DNA from: Trema orientale
Lineage: Eukaryota > Streptophyta > Magnoliopsida > Rosales > Cannabaceae
Length of the DNA: 64,000 nt
Assembly: GCA_002914845.1 (NCBI GenBank)
Contig: JXTC01000106.1
Location: 226,208-290,207 of the forward strand
Direction: 5' to 3'
Positions 1 through 12,560 of the stretch are shown one piece after another (position 1 is the first letter of the stretch; every line of letters starts with the position of its first letter). The translations under genes and the position numbers were made by a program. Under the pieces are notes generated by a model, which ran no database searches, was not told the origin of the DNA, and saw only the letters and a program-made list of their open reading frames with translations.

Positions 1-171
1 GCCGGTCCTTCCCTCACTCACCAAACTCGCTATGACCCTGCTCGTGCACCGCCTCCTATCGTTGAAGACGGTCGCTATGGCTTATTCCAACGTCTCGGAT
101 TAACAAGACTTGATAGGTCTGTTTTCAATGGATATACTCAGATGGTTTACCTTCAGATATCCAGACAGTAA
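1..171 (+). CDS. 3' end of an unrecognised protein gene (partial)
   Basis: Frame 1 is open from the first base and ends at a TAA at 169-171, giving the last 56 residues of a protein. The piece is rich in Arg, Pro and Gly, has the segments YDPARAPPIVEDGRYG and LFQRLGLTRLD, and ends in QISRQ. GC content is higher than in the DNA that follows, as expected of coding sequence. I do not recognise the family. No membrane segment or metal-binding motif is visible. The gene converges with the Aux/IAA gene downstream. It could be a last exon whose 5' border lies outside the window, or a chance open frame; the base composition favours the first. Confidence 0.5.
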   Translation, partial: AGPSLTHQTRYDPARAPPPIVEDGRYGLFQRLGLTRLDRSVFNGYTQMVYLQISRQ

Positions 172-1008
172 TTTTAGTCTTTTAAGAGCTGTCTTGAATC
201 TGGATGAAGAGTTGTTTAGCTTTCAGTGTTTTGTTGATATCATCTGCATAATTTTTTTTCCCCACTTTTACGTAGCAATTTAGCTTGGTCCTTTTCTACG
301 ACCTTTTACATTTTCTCTTCAATTGTTAGAACAAAATTCAAATCTCTTCTGTTCTATATCAATGTAACTTTTACCACCCCTATTATCGTTTTCTCTAACA
401 AGTAGATTTCCACTTCTGAGTTGGTAACAAAATCGCTATCGAACACTAATTTTTGGTTTATAATCGTTTAGGATCATTGTTAATTTAAAATGGTAGATGC
501 GTTCTGTTATACTCTGAACAGGATGGATTTGAGAACAGTGCGAGTGGACACAATAATTTTTCCCGAGCTTACAAAATTTGGGCTAATCACATAATCCAAC
601 TAGAGTATTGGTATTTATCACAAAATTCCGTCATAATCAGTAACATCAAAATTAATCCCTATGGACCAAAAAGAAACATCAAAATTAAACCCTGTGGACC
701 AAAGGATATCAATACTATATTTCTCTTTCAGAAATAGAGTTTTTGCAAGCAGCCCAGTGTTTCATTTACACACTAAACGGAGTTCATGAAGCGGATACAA
801 TAAATGGGAATAACAGCAAAACAAATGTATATAATAGGGTATCTTCAGTGAAATCCTTTCACTTGGGAAAATTCTCAGCTCCATAAAATACACAAAATCT
901 AAGACACTGAAAATCATATGTAATATTCTGCAACAAGCAACCAACTTAGAATCCAAGTAAAGGCTTCGCTGCTATGGAGAATGCCTCTTGTCCTATCAGT
1001 ATTTTGTG
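172..1008. other. Intergenic 3' flanks between two convergent genes
   Basis: AT-rich sequence with no credible coding frame. It should hold the 3' untranslated region and poly(A) region of the upstream gene and, on the other strand, those of the Aux/IAA gene. No transposon ends seen. Confidence 0.5.
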
Positions 1009-3426
1009 CTAGTTTCGGTTCTTGCACTTCTCCATGGCCCTTGGAGCTGTAGGCAGGAGAACAAGAAGAAGTTTGTTTGAAGATTAAAATGTTTAGTAGA
1101 AACATATTGTACAAATTGAAAAGCATCTGATGTTAAATTAATCATATTCGGACAAATACCTAGCCCAATAGCTTCAGAACCTTTCATAATCCTCAATCGT
1201 CTACATGTGTCAGTGAACATCCTGTCGGAAAACGATGAAAAGTTCAGAAGTGGAGTAAAGATACTAATCCTCATGGCCCATGGCTGACTGAAAGGGTTCA
1301 GATCAGAAGACCAGATCAAGTGGCTTAAGTACGAAAATGCAATGCTAAGTTGCCAGTAAACTTATTCTACGTATTAAATTGACAAGCAATAGTGATTAAG
1401 TCAACAACCTTAGAAACCAAGAAATACTTTTCTCGTTTTCCCTCAGATATAGAATTAAATCATAGTCTAACAGCAGATTCAAGTCAATCTACTCCATAAC
1501 GCAAATATTATGTGTACTTCCATAAGTCATATATTCTGAGTATTTAAAAAGGCCTCAAGTCACATGAACAAATTGTTCGTCAAAAGAACATTTCAGTTCA
1601 ACCATATAGATGGGAAGAAACACTTACTCCCAAGGGACGTCACCAACAAGCATCCAATCTCCATCCTTGTCTTCATACGTGACCACATATTCAGAACCAT
1701 GGAGAAGATCCATCAAACGGCTCTCAGTTAGACCATTTCGCTCTGGAAGACCGGTAGAACTGCACTGCCCTGTATCAGTCAATTACCAAGTTTGAGTAAA
1801 CGATTAGAATGTCATCCTCTAACCCTGTGTATTTTGCACAGAACAAACTCAAAAACTGTAAACTAACAAAACAGTTTCTGTAAGCCATGATCCCTTATGT
1901 ATGAAATATAGAAACATTTCTCCTGTTTTGGACAGGGAAATACGTAAGGAAGCAACTTAGTTTTCATAATACAGTTGGAACATATTGCTTACACTCTTTC
2001 ATACTAACAGGTATAAGTTACAGAAATGAAGAATCTACAGAAATACAGCTTTTATTGGAGACTTAAGTACCACTTCTACTTCAAATGCTGTTCACCTAAT
2101 ATGTGTGCGCGTGTGTGTGTGTGAGAGAGAGAGAGCGAGGGAGGTGAACGGATTACCAATTGTAAAGCAGCTAAACATCTTCTCAAGAGCCGAAGAGAGT
2201 TCCATATAGTTGCTACAGGTTTTGAGGTCAACCTTCCGTAGGTATGGAGCACCATCCATGCTAACCTTAACATAAAGACATCCCGTACCAGATTTCTCCT
2301 CAGTTTCTTCATTATTTTTGGCCATATTAGAAGCCATGGTGTTTTTCCGAAACGATCGGATTGGTGGCCATCCCACCACCTGTGCCCTGTTACATATAGT
2401 TTTATAAATGCTCAGAAGTCAGCATTTCTATCACAATTTTACTCCAAATTTGTAAAAATTCACCACAAACACAGAAGTTATGAAAGAAAAATGATCATAG
2501 CGAATTAGAACTTGGTAAAACTTTGTAAAGATTTCAAATTCGGTATTTATACTTCCTAACCAAACAATACAAGAAAAGCAAAATATACACCAAATATTAT
2601 GTCAAACATCATAAAAATTTAACACTATTGAAACAATAAAACCAGAAAAAAGATCAATACAGAAAGTACACGAATTGTAAGAAACTAGGGAAATGAACAA
2701 ACATCATTAAACATTATTAAAATCCATCTCTTTCTTTCTTTTGCTAAATTTGAATTTTTCACAAGTCAAATTTACCAGAACAAAAGTGAAGTAGAACAAG
2801 AACAACATCAAAGAAAAAATAAAAAATGAAAAAAGTAAAATAAAAAATAAAAAATGGAAAGAAAAAAAAAAGCAAAAGGGGAGGAGGAATTACTTGGCAG
2901 CGGGAGCACTAGTGTGGTCAGAAGCTTGTGGCTTCTTCTTCTCCTGGACTGAGTCTGGACCAACCTCTTTCATGGCTGGTGTAGAGCCACACGACTGCTG
3001 AGCCTCGAAAGCACTACGAGGCTTCCCACCATTCCCACCTCCAGAAGTGGGAAAAGCAGCCCCTTTACCTAAATCGGCCTCAGATCCATTACAGACAGAG
3101 AAAACCCATTTCCGAGAAGACCCATCAATGGCGTCAGAGAAACCCCTCTTAACACCAGACTCAACATTCTTTGACCCATTTTGAGAATACCCATTAAGCT
3201 TTTCCTCCAAATCTTTACCAAAGAGTGAGACCCCAAATCCTGGTTTCCTCTCAGGAGACCGGGAACCAGGCAAGCCGAGTCTTAGCTCAGTCTCTTTGAG
3301 GTTACAAGCTGAGCTCTTCTCTTCAGAGAGAGTAGAGGAAGAAGAAGATGAAAGCTTCTCAGAGCTTCTTTCCATGGAAGAAGACTCCGTTAGACCTATG
3401 TAATCATGTTCTAGTGGATTAGGCAT
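1009..3426 (-). CDS. IAA27: Aux/IAA auxin-response repressor, IAA27-like
   Basis: Nuclear repressor that binds ARF transcription factors and is degraded when auxin brings it to TIR1/AFB ubiquitin ligases. Five exons on the minus strand: 3426-2894, 2386-2157, 1769-1628, 1221-1160 and 1046-1009. All junctions are GT-AG, the phases agree and the sum is 1005 nt (334 aa). Visible domains: EAR repression motif ELRLGLPG near residue 47; degron VVGWPPIRS near 181; PB1 first half with [18 protein letters not shown] near 215; PB1 second half with [16 protein letters not shown]; final exon ends KCKNRN. The start at 3426 gives [12 protein letters not shown], the EHDYIGL opening being typical of the IAA27 branch rather than IAA8/9. 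The exon 1/2 junction rebuilds the KAQVVGWPP context exactly. Nothing looks broken. Family assignment is firm; the paralogue name is by resemblance. Confidence 0.95.
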
Positions 3427-3557
3427 CAAAATCACTCAAAACTAGAGGACCCCAAATGGAATGGCTACAAAAAAAGAAAGCTTGAAACAACCCCAAGAAT
3501 TGAAGAAGAAGAAGAAGAAGAAGAACAAAGTAGCTTATTCAGAACTCAGAAACGGAG

Positions 3558-3594
<37 letters not shown>

Positions 3595-3605
3595 GGATAG
3601 TAGGA
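3427..3605 (-). promoter_or_regulatory. Leader of the Aux/IAA gene with TTC and CT repeats
   Basis: Just upstream of the start codon the minus strand carries a TTC triplet run (3502-3525) and a CT run (3562-3589). Pyrimidine runs of this kind are common in plant 5' leaders and core promoters. The transcription start is not determined; a leader or core promoter role is inferred from position. Confidence 0.5.
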
Positions 3606-5200
3606 ACTATAGTTAGCTTAGCTCTAATTTAGAACTGGGTTTTGTTCTGTTTTTGGTTTTTGGTTTTTGGTTTTTTTTTTTAATGCAAAAGAACCTTCTT
3701 TGGCCTTTCTATAGCTACACTCTTTTCCTTTTTTATGTATAAAAATTACTTTTTTTTTTCCTTTTATTATGGTTCAACCACAATAATAGCTCTATTCCTT
3801 TTTGGCTGAAAACAATAATGGCTTTTATTTAGCTTAGGCCTGATTAATGATGTTAATTATGGACAATCATATAAGTATACATCGTACTATGTATACTTTT
3901 TTCAAATTTATTTTATATAGAAAAATTATTTTGTTTTCCTTTTTGTAAAAAAAAACAAAAAGAAAATAAACAAATGAAAAAACATTTTAGAAACTAAAAA
4001 GATATTCGGCAATAGCACCGACAAGTCACAGAGTATTCCCCGGCAACCTTTTAGATACTGTTCCCAATTTGCTATTACTTTAATACCCCCAACACTACAC
4101 TGCCCACTAAACAATTACATTCTTCCCCACGAAAAATAATAAATACATAAAATAAAAAAGAATATTGCACGGAACTGAGAGGGAAAAAAAAAAAGGTGCT
4201 TTGCAATTGCATACCTAGAAAGTGATTAGTCGAGAAGGAACAACCGTCCCTTTTTCCAAGTTCTTTTCACTTTGTCACAAAGTCCCCTAATTTATAATTA
4301 TGATCATATCTATGTAGAGAATGTTATGTTTTGATAATTTGATATGATTCTTTCTTTTTCATCTACCTATATTAGGAAATTAATCATGGTAAGAATGAAT
4401 TTTAAGAAATAAAAGTTCCGCAAAAATTATAACCCAAATACTCTTTTTTTCAAGTGAAAAAAGAAAAGCACAATTGCCTATGAATATAAATTTAGGAATA
4501 AATACAAAATCTTTCCTTCTGTTTTGCCTAAATTACATAATCAACTTTTGGTCTCAAAATATAGCAAAATTCTCCTTTTAAATTTCTTTTCTTTTTAAAT
4601 GTATCTCATAGTCACAATGATAACGTTACCGGTGAGAATTATACATGTAAAATATAGGGGAATATTTTGTGTTACTTTCATATATTTAAAATGATATTTT
4701 GTTTAATTGATGAGAAATTTAATTTATTAAATTATCCTTATGTACTAATTTTTAAAATAATAATATAGAGGATAAAATAGTCATTTTATAATACATTAAT
4801 TTTCTTTTCTTCTATATACCAAACAACTATAAGAGAAAGACATTTTTTTTTCTTTCTCTCATGTTTTTTCCTTCTCTCCTGTTTTCTTTCCTCTCTATCA
4901 AATATAGCCTTAAAGCCACAATTCCCCGATGATAATTTAATTCATTTGTGAGCAGAGATAATAGAATTGTTCCTTGAAAATGAAAAATTAATGACTAAAG
5001 TTTTTCTTTTTCTTTGTTTTTTTTTTTAAAAAAAATGATTGTCATTTGCTGGAGTGATTGTCTAGTGAATCTTTAGTTTCACCACATCCGTATCTGTGGT
5101 AATAATTATGTAATCCAAAAGTGAGAATGCGTGCGAAAGATCTGGCAGTGTATGCCTGGTATGACAATCCCACAGTCTCCTTCTCTCCACGTCAACTGTG
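3606..5200. other. AT-rich upstream region, no gene
   Basis: Homopolymer-rich spacer without coding frames. A stretch ending near 4909 in ATCAAATATAGCC followed by TTA, with pyrimidine-rich sequence and an ATAGTCATTTTA block, resembles part of a second stretch at 52353-52620 (GGCAAAATAGTCATTTTA). Both may be remnants of one Tourist-like MITE family. Far ends could not be placed. Confidence 0.3.
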
Positions 5201-5210
5201 CAGTTGTTGG

Positions 5211-5337
5211 GAGACATAACGGCGTTCAGTTTATGGCGCTGATGGGAAGTAAACTACCATTATTGTCTCATTGACCTTTTTTTACTATTCTTGTGAATGG
5301 TAAACTCGTTCCGTAGACCATTTACAGTCTCTGTCTC
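5211..5337. promoter_or_regulatory. Cluster of three TGTCTC-type auxin response boxes
   Basis: GAGACA at 5211-5216 and TGTCTC at 5264-5269 and 5332-5337 lie within 127 bp, about 1.8-1.9 kb upstream of the Aux/IAA start codon, in a stretch less AT-rich than its surroundings. ARF factors bind TGTCNN boxes and many Aux/IAA genes are auxin-induced, so a distal control element is plausible. The motif is only six bases long and the distance is large. Confidence 0.35.
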
Positions 5338-6678
5338 CTGACTCCCCATAGATAAAGTTTTTACTCTTTCTCAAAGTATTTCTAATTTCTCTTCTATTTT
5401 TTTTTTAAATTTTGAGAAGACTAATGTTCTCTTTTTGAAAGTCTGTTTTTTCACGTATCTTTATTTTTCTATTTTTATTTTTTTAGACTAAGAGATATGA
5501 AATATACCAAAAAAATTTATCAATTTTTTAATACGAGTACATGTGATATGTGAATTGACAACATTTAATTAATTGATATGATTATTTATTTGTAATAAAT
5601 TAAATAATGAAAACACATATATCACATGTATTGTTATTAAAAATTTGACACAAATTCTGGTATATCTATAACATAATTAGTCCCGTCATATAAGCAATAT
5701 TTAAATTAATTATTTGATATTTCCACATTTTCTTTATAGAAATATATTATACATATTTAGTAGTGAAGGTTGTCTTAAACATGGTTAAATGAATTTCGTG
5801 TTCTACAACGCATTTACACTGCATGAATTTGATATACTAAATTATACCTTATTATTTTTAGAGACTTAAATTAGTAGACCTAAGTAGAATTAATACACTA
5901 GTAAAATAAGCATCAGATTTCTTTCAAAATAATAATAGTAATAATAATAAGCATCAAATTAAGAAATAATATTGGGAGAAACAGCCCTTTTTTTTTTTTT
6001 GGCCTAAGACTTGAGCCCCACAAATTATAATCACAACGAGAAATTTTTTGCTCTTGTAAGTTTTGTTCATATAAAATATTTTCAGTACATTGCATCACTT
6101 AAAGAGCCGCCCACTCGGACCATTCGATTAGCAATTGGTAGGTACATATCTTTATTATAGTCCATCCCATTTTCTTATTAGTTAGGTTATTTCCTCCATA
6201 TCATAATGTGATGGTTGAACTTTGGAGCTCCCAAACAAACAAACTAAATTATGGGTTTTTTTAGGTATATTTCTAAGTATAATATATAAAAGTATCTCAC
6301 CACGCTGCGCCATAATCTCCACGTATACAAGATGCTGTCACATGCACCAAGATAAGTGAGCTAGAAATAAACCAATAACGTTTAGAGGAAATCCCATGCT
6401 AAGCATGCTTATTAATCATAATCACACCTTTGATTTCTTATCTTTATACTATAAGCACTAACAAAGCCAGTTATGGCCAAGATTTGGGTATCATCTTTTT
6501 GTGCAAGAAAATATCATGGCCTGATGTGAAAGTAGAAAACAGCCAAAAGGCATAGAATAAAATTTTGGATCCGCATTACTGGTCCACGATTTAAGAGGTC
6601 AAAGTATTTGTTTGGCATGGTTCTAAGAGTAAACCTCCGAAAAATGAGGAAAAATTATACATATATATATACACACAT
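5338..6678. other. AT-rich spacer, nothing recognised
   Basis: Long A and T runs, short direct repeats, no coding frame with family resemblance and no clear transposon ends. Confidence 0.4.
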
Positions 6679-6811
6679 GGACATCAATCCCGGTATTTTT
6701 TTTTAAACCTATGCATAGGTATTATTTTGGCTAGTGAAAATTTTTCTTATACAAAAAAAAAAAAATTACCTACACATAGGTAAAAAAAAAATACCTACAA
6801 GATTGACAACT
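6679..6811. mobile_element. MITE, family 1, short copy A
   Basis: Small hairpin-forming element of about 133 bp. Left end GGACATCAATCCCGG then a T run, right end an A run then ACCTACAAGATTGACAAC, which is the inverted complement. The inner part also has the paired CCTATGCATAGGT and ACCTACACATAGGT. The ends match three further copies in this window. The flanks are TA repeats, so a target duplication cannot be read. It has an internal deletion relative to the 210-250 bp copies. Confidence 0.55.
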
Positions 6812-7240
6812 TATATATATATATATCCATATGTATATATAACAGAATAAGCTGCAGGACTAATATTATAGGTACACGTTAAAGATACATACCAATTCTA
6901 CTAGTAATTGAAACTATTAAGTTTGGCACATTTTTTATGGCATTTAGTAAGAAGTGTGTTTATAAGAATATATGCGTCTCATGGTTTTTCAAACGCGTCT
7001 ATTTCTTTTTTTAAGCGCGATGTACTAGCTAATACTATGTAAAAAACTCTTATAAACTTTAGGTACACTTTAAGTTTGGGAACTCTTCAAGACTCACATC
7101 ATCTGTGTAGTTTTTTGTCACAAACTTAAGAATAAAAACATTTAATAGATATCAATTATTTTATATTTTATAACTTATTTGATTAAATAATGTGTCAAAA
7201 AAAATAGATGAACATAGAACAAGATTGTGTGATTTAAATT

Positions 7241-7554
7241 TGCTTCTCATTGATCATAGACGATTACTCTCGCTATGAGTACTTTTATTTAATTCATGAG
7301 AAGTATTAATCCTTGAACGTATTTAAAGCTTTCAAAGCTGAAGTTGAAAATCAACTTGACAAGAAAATTAAAACCGTCAAATCCGATCGTGGTGGTGAAT
7401 ACTACAGTAGGTATGATGGATCCAGTGAACAATGTTCAGGACCCTTCATCTAATACTTAGAGGTATGCGGCATCGTCTCACAGTACACAATGTCAGAGAA
7501 ACCTAGCATGAATGGTGTTGCTGAGCGATGAAACAGAGTGCTTAAGGATATAGT
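7241..7554 (+). pseudogene. copia integrase fragment (5' part)
   Basis: Translates with one or two breaks into the copia integrase core: DDYSRY, then KTVKSDRGGEYYS (conserved Asp and Glu region), then an NGVAER block. An in-frame stop and a stop at the end of NGVAER show it is dead. Gag, protease and the first part of integrase are missing upstream, so the element is 5'-truncated. The frame is interrupted at 7554 by an inserted element and resumes at 9928. Confidence 0.85.
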
Positions 7555-8007
7555 TGTTAGCCCAAAATTAACAACCCAAAAAAGGGGGTGAATTGGGTTT
7601 TAAAAGTTTTTAAAAAACTTTTTAACTATGTAAAATCACAGACCACTATTTTTAACTTTGAAGCTAAACGAACAATAATACTAAGTATATAGTAATAATA
7701 TCAAGCAAATTAAATACACTATATATCAAACACTCAATCAAATAGCTTGCAATAAAGCAAAAAGTGTAGGGATAGAAAAAATATAAACTCCATTTTTACG
7801 AGAATCGACAAACACAACGATTTGCATACGTCCTCAGCTTTTGGCAACTTGCTTTGAGGTTTCCATTAAAGGATCAAGATTGTGGGCTTGACCTACTCTT
7901 TTATAAGCGGAAAAAATTCTTCTTAGGCTCACCCAACTTTTTTACAATAGTCTTGACTCCGTTTATATTAGTCTTGACTCCGGCACTATTACGCCTATTC
8001 TTGGATT

Positions 8008-8155
8008 GTTTAGATTCCGGTGCCAACCTAACCTATACGAATCGTTTAGTAAATGGTGCCAACCTCACTTACTCACGAGTTGTTTAGACTCCAGTGATAA
8101 CCTCACCTAAATTGGGTTGTTTAGACTCTGGTGGTAACCTCACCTATGTACGAGT
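8008..8155 (+). repeat. Four tandem 37-bp units
   Basis: Units start near 8008, 8044, 8082 and 8119 and share the pattern GTTTAGACTCCGGTG(G/C)(T/C)AACCTCACCTA. They differ by several substitutions, so the array is not recent. It lies inside the LTR-like insertion and is a probable subrepeat of it. Confidence 0.7.
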
Positions 8156-8204
8156 TATTTATGACAAAATTTTGGCGTTTTTCAAAATTAGACTTCTAAA
8201 TTTA

Positions 8205-9320
8205 GGAAAATTAGTCATTTTGCCCCCTGACATTTGCCATCGGTATGAATTTGCCCCCGCACTTTTGACTTTGTATTCAAGTACCCCCTATATGGAAAAT
8301 TTATTCTTTCTTTGCCCCCTCACTTTTGACTTAATATTCAAGTGCCCCTACAATGGTAAAGTTGTTCTTCTTTTACCCCCTCACTTTTGATTTAATATTC
8401 AAATGCCCCTTAAAATGGTAACGTTGTTATTTTTTTACCCCTAAACTCTAACACCGTTAGAAAATTGTTAATGGACAATAGCCAAATAATCATTTTATTT
8501 TTTAAATAGCTAATAAATATATTTTATTATTTTTTTATATTAAACATTTCCAAAGAGATAGTTTTTATAATTAAATAAATAATATAAACGAAAAGAAATA
8601 AAAGAAAAATAATTTTTTTAATAGTTATATATGTATACGTAAAACAAAAAATAGAAAAAATAGAGCAATTTTTGCATTAATTCATTAGTATCAAAATATT
8701 TTTAGAATTTATGTAAAAAAAGAAAAAAAAAACTACATATTTTCAAATTCGAAAGACTTTCTAGAAAATGAAATGACTATTTGTCCTCTTATTTTTCATA
8801 TTTTTATGAATTTGCCCTCTTGTTTTTCATGAAAAATAGTCATTTCATTTCATGAAAATATGAAAATAAGAGGGCAAATAGTCATTTCATTTATTTATTT
8901 ATTTATTTATAAAAACTAGCTCTTTTACCTCTTTTCGTTTATTTTACTTATTTAATCATAAAAACTAGCTCTTTGGAAATGTCTAATATAAAAAAATAGT
9001 AAAAGATATTTATTAGCTATTTAAAAAGTAAAAATAATTATTTGGCTATTGTGTATTAACAATTTTCTAGCGATGTTAGAGTTAAGAGGGGAAAGAATAA
9101 CAACTTTTCTATTTTAGGGGGCATTTAAATACTAAGTCAAAAGTGAAGGGGCAAAAGAAGAACAACCTTACCATTGTAGGGGGCACTTGAATATTAAGTC
9201 AAAAGTGAGGGGTTAAAAGAATAAATTTCTCATCTAAGGGGCACTTGAATACAAAGTCAAAAGTGAGGGGACAAATTCATACTGATGGCAAATCTCAGGG
9301 GGCAAAATGACTAATTTTCT
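8205..9320. mobile_element. Mutator-like foldback element
   Basis: 1116-bp element made almost wholly of two inverted arms meeting near 8800. The ends are GGAAAATTAGTCATTTTGCC and its complement at 9300-9320. The flanks carry a perfect 9-bp target duplication, CTAAATTTA (8196-8204 and 9321-9329), the length typical of Mutator-like elements. Each arm holds about three 75-bp subrepeats with a CCCCCTCACTTTTGACTTAA core. No transposase is present, so it is non-autonomous. Confidence 0.8.
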
Positions 9321-9927
9321 CTAAATTTATTTTGAACACTTTAAAACATAGAAAATCAATTTGAAAATAATCTTTTGGCTAATGCAAACTTGTTTTGGTT
9401 TCTCAAAAATATTTAATAATAATTTAAAAATTGTTAATTCCAAAAACATAGTCTAGTATGCAAATAGAAGATCTCTTTTTAGCCTATTTTAAATAATCAT
9501 GATCTTAAATATATTTGTAACTTATTTAAACTTAAGAAATCATGTATTAAAGAATATTTTGCTCATTTAAATAAATTATTATTTTCTATTTTCAAACTTA
9601 TATAAAATAACCATTTTAAGCTTAAGATAGTTTGAAAACTCTTTTGAAAGTATGAGCGAATGCAAAGAGAATTTATATGAACTAAATCAAATACAAGACT
9701 AAGACATAAAATATGCTTTATCTAGATATGGTTTTGTATCTTAATTATCCATCTTCAAGCTTGATCCTAATATATCCATATGCATCCATCTTCAAGCTTG
9801 ATTCCTTAATCAACTTGAGTTAGAACTTTGAGACTATTTAACTACACACTCAAGTTAATTCATTAATACTAAATCAAATATTTGTTATCTTCAAAATAAG
9901 AGTAAGATTGAAACCCTATATGTCAAT

Positions 9928-11620
9928 AATGGTGAGGAGTATGATTAGTCATTCCTTCTTGCCTGAATCACTCTGGGAAAAGGTACTAAGGACTGCAATT
10001 TCAACAGAGTACCTAGCAAATCAGAAACTAAAATTTCATATGAGTTATGGATAAGCAAGAAGTCTAACATTAAGTACTTACATGTCTGGAGGCTGAGGCA
10101 AGGCCATACAGGTCACATGAAAAGAAACTAGACTCACGAATAATTAGCTGCTATTTTATTGGGTAGGCTGAAAGGTCAAGAGGTTTTAAATTTTATAATC
10201 CCTCTAACAGGTTCCTTTTCGAGACAAGAAATACGAGATTCCTTGAGGATGTTGAGTTTGAAAGTGAGGAGAGATAAGGTAAGAGATATTGTCTTTGTGA
10301 AAGAATTCATTTCTCTTCCTACAGTTGCTATTGAAGATGATCAGGTACATATACATGACATCATTCAGGAAGCAAATCCGGAAATTCAAGACAATATTCC
10401 ACAACTCCCTGTCCAAAATGAGGAAGTTGCTTAGAGATCCAAAGTCTATATTCTATAAACTAAAGAATTCAATTTATAGTCTCAAACAAACTTCCTGTCA
10501 ATGGTATCATAATTTCCATTAAGTTATTTCCTCATTTAGTTTTAAGGAAAATAGGTAGATAGATGTATTTATCATAAGTTCAATGGGAGCAAATGTATCT
10601 TCCTTGTCTTATATGTCGATGACATACTTTTAGCCAGTAATGATATAGGCTTACTGCACGAAATCAAGAAATTTCTATAAAATAATTTTGAGATGAAAGA
10701 TCTTAGGGACGCCTCTTTTGTCTTAGGAATACAAATACACCAAGATCGCTCTTAGGGTATCCTTAAGTTATCACAAAAAAGCTATATCGATAAAGTGCTT
10801 AAAATATTTGGCATGATCAACTGTGCCCTAAGAGATACACCCATTGCTAAGGGTGATAAATTCAGTCTTAGTCAATGCCCCAAGAATAAGATTGAATCTA
10901 AGAAAATGCAGAAGATCCCTTATACATCAGCAGTAGGAAGTCTTATGTATACTCAAGTCTGTACGTGTCAGGATATAGCATACATAGTTAGAATGTTAAG
11001 TAGATATTTAAGTAACCCTGGTACGAATTACTGGAAAGCAACAAAAGAAGGTTCTATGATATTTACAGAGAACAAAAGATTACATGCTTACCTATCAGAG
11101 ATCTGATCGCTTGGAGATCTTAGGGTATTTTGACTCTAATTTTGCTGAATGCCTAGATAGTAAGAGATTCACTTTAGACTATATTTATCTGCTTACTAGA
11201 TTAGAAATTTCATGTAAGAGTGTTAAGCAAACACTCATAGCTTCTTCCACTATGGAGGCAGAATTTATAGCTTGTCATAAGGCATCGAATCAAGGGATAT
11301 AGCTGCAGAACTTTATCATCGGGCTGCTAATAGTCGATGGTATTGAAAGAACATTGAAAATATATTGTGATAATAAAGTCGTTGTTCTGTAATCCAACAA
11401 CAACAGAAGTTTCTAGAAATCTAAGCATATAGACATCAAGTTTCTAGTAGTTAAATAGAGAGTTCAGAGTCACCAAGTATCTATAAAGCTTATTGGCACT
11501 AACCCTATATTAGTGGATCCACTCACCAAAGGTTTACTGCCTAAGGTGTTTCATGAGCATACTGCTCATATGAGTATTGTACTGTTTAAAGATGTGCAAA
11601 ATCAATGAGAGTTAGATTTT
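9928..11620 (+). pseudogene. copia integrase end, partial reverse transcriptase and RNase H
   Basis: Resumes the integrase with SHSFLPESLWEKVL, continues through the connector, then jumps to the second half of the reverse transcriptase (YSLKQTSCQWYHNFH, then a degenerate YVDD-type region near 10610, then GDKFSLSQCPKN and YTSAVGSLMYTQV) and the RNase H region (KSVKQTLIASSTMEAEF). The first half of the reverse transcriptase is missing. Many stops and frameshifts split the frame, for example at 10433, 10755 and 11104. Order integrase before reverse transcriptase identifies Ty1/copia. It is a decayed copy. Confidence 0.85.
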
Positions 11621-12560
11621 AGTTGTTCTTTTGTAATGAACACACTCATTATTTGATATCAATAGAGTGTTGATTTTCTTTCATATTCTAAATTTATATT
11701 TTATTTTCTTTCTATTGCATTTTAGCATCAAGTTGCAATTTAGCATAAAATGAAAGGCTAAAGTTGATTCATTGGAATCATAAAGTAGGACCAGTTGGAA
11801 ATAGGTATGTAAGATCACTTTTCATGTAATTTTCATGCCACACATCCATACTCGATTTGTGTCACTGAATGTATTTATGTGGTGATCATTGATAGGTCTA
11901 GTTGTCTACCTAGGTATAACAATGGTCGCTTTGGTCTCATGTTGATATATTAAATGGACCATATTGTAATAAAGAGTCATTTCTTTATAAGATAGTAATA
12001 AAGCGCGCACTAAAGTTTTATTATATAATTGTTCTCAGATAACTCATGTAGCCTAAGTGAGAGATTATTGGGTTAATTATTTCCTAAGTAGGCTTATATG
12101 GTTTAATAACAATTATATAATGTCTGAGTTATCTTAAGTGAGTGGGCCAATTAGTGATCTAATTCTGGGCCAAGGAAATTACTAACATAGTATTGGCTTT
12201 GTAATGTGTGAATACCTATAACTGATTCAGTTCTGACTGATAGGGTCTTAATTTGGTCAGTGTATAAAGTAAACTAATAGGGTTTTGGTCTCTAAGTCAA
12301 ATCCAACACGTATTCTCTTCTCTTCTTCTCCATCAACAGAGAGAAAATCTATTGAGCACTCTAGAGTGATTTGGCTACAGAAGATCATCAACTCTCAGGC
12401 TCTTACTTATTCAATTACTTCCGCTTTCATGGTCGTGACTATCTCTTCATTGTGGACTCGAGTTAATTACAATTTCTCAACAAACTCTCAATTTGACATG
12501 AATGCTTTAGAATTGTATTAGGTTTTGTCAATTCATGATTTTGTCTAATATCACACATCA
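11621..12560 (+). mobile_element. Probable 3' LTR region of the dead copia element
   Basis: Non-coding tract directly after the last RNase H homology (VFHEHTAHM). Its position and the following leader-like CT-rich part (12295-12350), then a T-rich tract ending near ATCACACATCA, suit a 3' LTR. No 5' LTR remains for comparison, so the borders are guesses. Confidence 0.4.

Larger units (their letters stand above)
7555..9927. mobile_element. TG...CA-bounded insertion in the copia integrase, probably a solo LTR
   Basis: Begins TGTTAGCCCAAAATTAAC and ends CCCTATATGTCA, flanked by ATAGT (7550-7554) and ATAAT (9928-9932), a near-identical 5-bp target duplication at the point where the integrase frame breaks. 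Without the nested element inside it, it measures about 1.25 kb. TG...CA ends and a 5-bp duplication suit a solo LTR or small LTR element; no coding capacity is seen. It contains a short tandem array (8008-8155). Confidence 0.65.

Noticed and set aside
3926-4114. 62-codon minus-strand frame upstream of the Aux/IAA gene
   Set aside because: Ends in a Phe/Lys run from homopolymer sequence and resembles no known protein.
8008-8155. Regular short repeats with similar spacing, CRISPR-like at first sight
   Set aside because: The units are tandem and diverged with no unique spacers, the sequence is plant nuclear DNA, and there are no cas genes.
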